From Bacillota bacterium (GTDB lineage Bacteria > Bacillota > Sulfobacillia > JAIMAT01), in NCBI GenBank assembly GCA_029960955.1, contig JASBVS010000025.1:1-45872 (forward strand): a DNA stretch of 45,872 bases, in the 5' to 3' direction. Shown here piece by piece: positions 44,932 through 45,872 of the stretch (within the stretch, counting starts at the first letter, position 1; each line of letters begins with the position of its first letter). The position numbers were made by a program, and so were the translations under genes. The notes under the pieces are model-generated. The model saw only the letters and a program-made list of their open reading frames with translations, had not been told where the DNA came from and did not search any database.

Positions 44932-45429
44932 GTGAAGAACCTCTCCGGGATTCTCAGAAGGCTGCCGGCCTGGGGATGGTTCTTCGAATTCGCGGCGGCC
45001 GCAGGCGTGATCGCGGCCGCCGCCTGGTTCGTCATGGGCTGGAAGGGGTTGCCCGCAGGGGGCCCGGGGCGGTCCGTGCTGCTGGCGTGGGGCGCGGCGG
45101 TCGCCCTGGCCTACGCCTGGTACAGCTTCGTCGAGTTTCATCCCGGCCTCTACGCGTACCCGCGGCCTCTCCCGGAGCGGGAGGCGAGGCGGCGCCTGCG
45201 GCTTGAGCGGACGCTGGTGGGCGCCCTCAAGGCGGAGTTGACGTGGGGCGTGGCGTACATGGAGCACGTGGCGGCCGAGGCCGCCGCGGGCCGGAGCGCG
45301 GCACCCCCCGAGTGGGCCAACGCGGCCGGCGCAGCCGTCATTGCGCTGACCGTCGCCCTCTGGTGGGCCGTGGCCCGGCCGGCGGAGGGGCACGGTGAAG
45401 GCCGCGAGGTGACCGGCGCCTCGCGGTGA
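44932..45429 (+). CDS. Membrane protein of unknown function, three helices
   Basis: 165 residues from GTG 44932, preceded by GGAGGTGGTCCC. Predicted helices are at about residues 14-37 (WGWFFEFAAAAGVIAAAAWFVMGW), 47-67 (LLAWGAAVALAYAWYSFVEF) and 135-155 (AGAAVIALTVALWWAVARP). A charged loop with PLPEREARRRLRLERTLVGALKAEL lies between helices 2 and 3. I do not recognise a family. A longer frame from 44860 lacks support. The zinc-ribbon gene follows after 70 bp. Confidence 0.7.
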   Translation: MKNLSGILRRLPAWGWFFEFAAAAGVIAAAAWFVMGWKGLPAGGPGRSVLLAWGAAVALAYAWYSFVEFHPGLYAYPRPLPEREARRRLRLERTLVGALKAELTWGVAYMEHVAAEAAAGRSAAPPEWANAAGAAVIALTVALWWAVARPAEGHGEGREVTGASR

Positions 45430-45499
45430 GGCTGGCGCCGTGCATGAGGAGGTCGCGGCCGGAGCCGCGGGCTCCCCGGCGCAAGGGAGGTCTCGTGGG

Positions 45500-45709
45500 A
45501 TGGATCGCTCCTGTTTCCGCTGCCATGAGCCCATGAAACGGGCGTGGGTCAACACCGGAGCCGGAACCCTGGTCCTGGAGGAACCTGCCAAGGGCGGGCC
45601 CTTCGCTTCCAGGAAGGTCTCGCCGGTCACCGCCTTCGTCTGCCCGAAGTGCGGCTACGTGGAGTGGGTGGCGGAGCATCCGGAAGCGTTCGCCGGCGGC
45701 GCCGAGTAG
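45500..45709 (+). CDS. Small zinc-ribbon protein
   Basis: 69 residues with two CxxC pairs: RSCFRCHEPM at the N-terminus and FVCPKCGYVEWV near residue 52, together a four-Cys zinc ribbon. The segment between (WVNTGAGTLVLEEPAKGG) forms the expected beta strands. The ATG follows AAGGGAGG. Similar short ribbons are common in Bacillota with unknown role. Confidence 0.75.
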   Translation: MDRSCFRCHEPMKRAWVNTGAGTLVLEEPAKGGPFASRKVSPVTAFVCPKCGYVEWVAEHPEAFAGGAE

Positions 45710-45872
45710 CGGGCGATGCCGCCGAACGCGAGAAAGGGGAGTCCGATGGGAAGCGATCGGCGGTCTGGCTGCCCGCCCGCGTGGCGGGGGACGGAAGCCG
45801 GGAAGCCGTGCCGGCTCTCCTGAGGGAGTTCGTCGCCCGGCAGCCGGTCGCCGCTGCGGCGGCGCTCTTCCT
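45710..45872 (+). other. Window end, no gene assigned
   Basis: An ATG at 45746 with AAAGGGGAG upstream opens only a 25-codon frame. Another frame is open from here to the window edge (with GAVPALLREFV-like sequence from a GTG near 45780), so a gene may start here, but the data end too soon to call it. Confidence 0.3.

Overview
The window looks like chromosomal DNA of a very GC-rich (low 70s % by eye), spore-forming Bacillota, in the style of Thermaerobacter, Symbiobacterium or Limnochordia. The pointers are a GPR spore protease, an S-box (SAM-I) riboswitch, GGAGG-type ribosome binding sites, frequent GTG/TTG starts and gram-positive envelope genes (LCP ligase, TatA, GT-C mannosyltransferase). 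The genus is not determined. High GC makes long antisense ORFs common; those were left out.

Layout. 1-3.1 kb: housekeeping (gpr, rsmD, coaD, a coiled-coil protein, tatA). 3.4-9 kb: a CoA-transferase, an LCP protein, an MFS transporter and a PIG-L deacetylase. 9.1-13.9 kb: an arginine deiminase locus in which arcA is intact, but arcB breaks off after about 62 codons and arcC lacks its first third. About 2.5 kb carrying the 3' part of an acyl-CoA synthetase gene and an amidase lies between the breaks. 14-16.6 kb: an asparagine synthetase fused to a CofE-like (F420-0:glutamate ligase family) domain. 16.8-21.4 kb: an overlapping marR / drug exporter / two SPW-type membrane proteins / mannosyltransferase operon, convergent with a polyprenyl-phosphate-hexose-synthase-like GT2. 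22.6-26.1 kb: a toxin-antitoxin and IS graveyard (RHH-DUF433/DUF5615 pair, ISL3 remnant, inverted decayed copy of part of the mannosyltransferase gene, interrupted AbiEii-like toxin with a DUF6922-like partner, IS110 remnant). 26.2-33.5 kb: YwiC-like protein, second MFS exporter, GH31 glucosidase, sugar-ABC ATPase, SGNH hydrolase. 33.6-36.3 kb: S-box-controlled metN-metI-metQ. 36.4-39.3 kb: AbrB-like regulator, quinate-dehydrogenase-like protein, SCP2 protein, APC permease. 39.4-42.2 kb: a minus-strand thiE-thiSG-thiO operon with its own promoter and leader terminator; thiO is cut head-on against a truncated glycolipid-binding-protein gene. 42.3 kb to the end: DUF763, an RHH protein, a 31-residue membrane peptide, a membrane protein and a zinc ribbon.

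How it fits together. The met operon is a complete methionine importer with promoter, riboswitch and terminator all legible. The GT2 and GT-C genes could form a lipid-linked mannose (or other hexose) donor/acceptor pair at the envelope. Three breakpoints (about 10,692, 13,180 and 39,976) cut recognisable genes with no mobile element at the join. They may be real rearrangements or assembly joins, and reads across them would decide. The most unusual intact architecture is the AsnB-CofE fusion.
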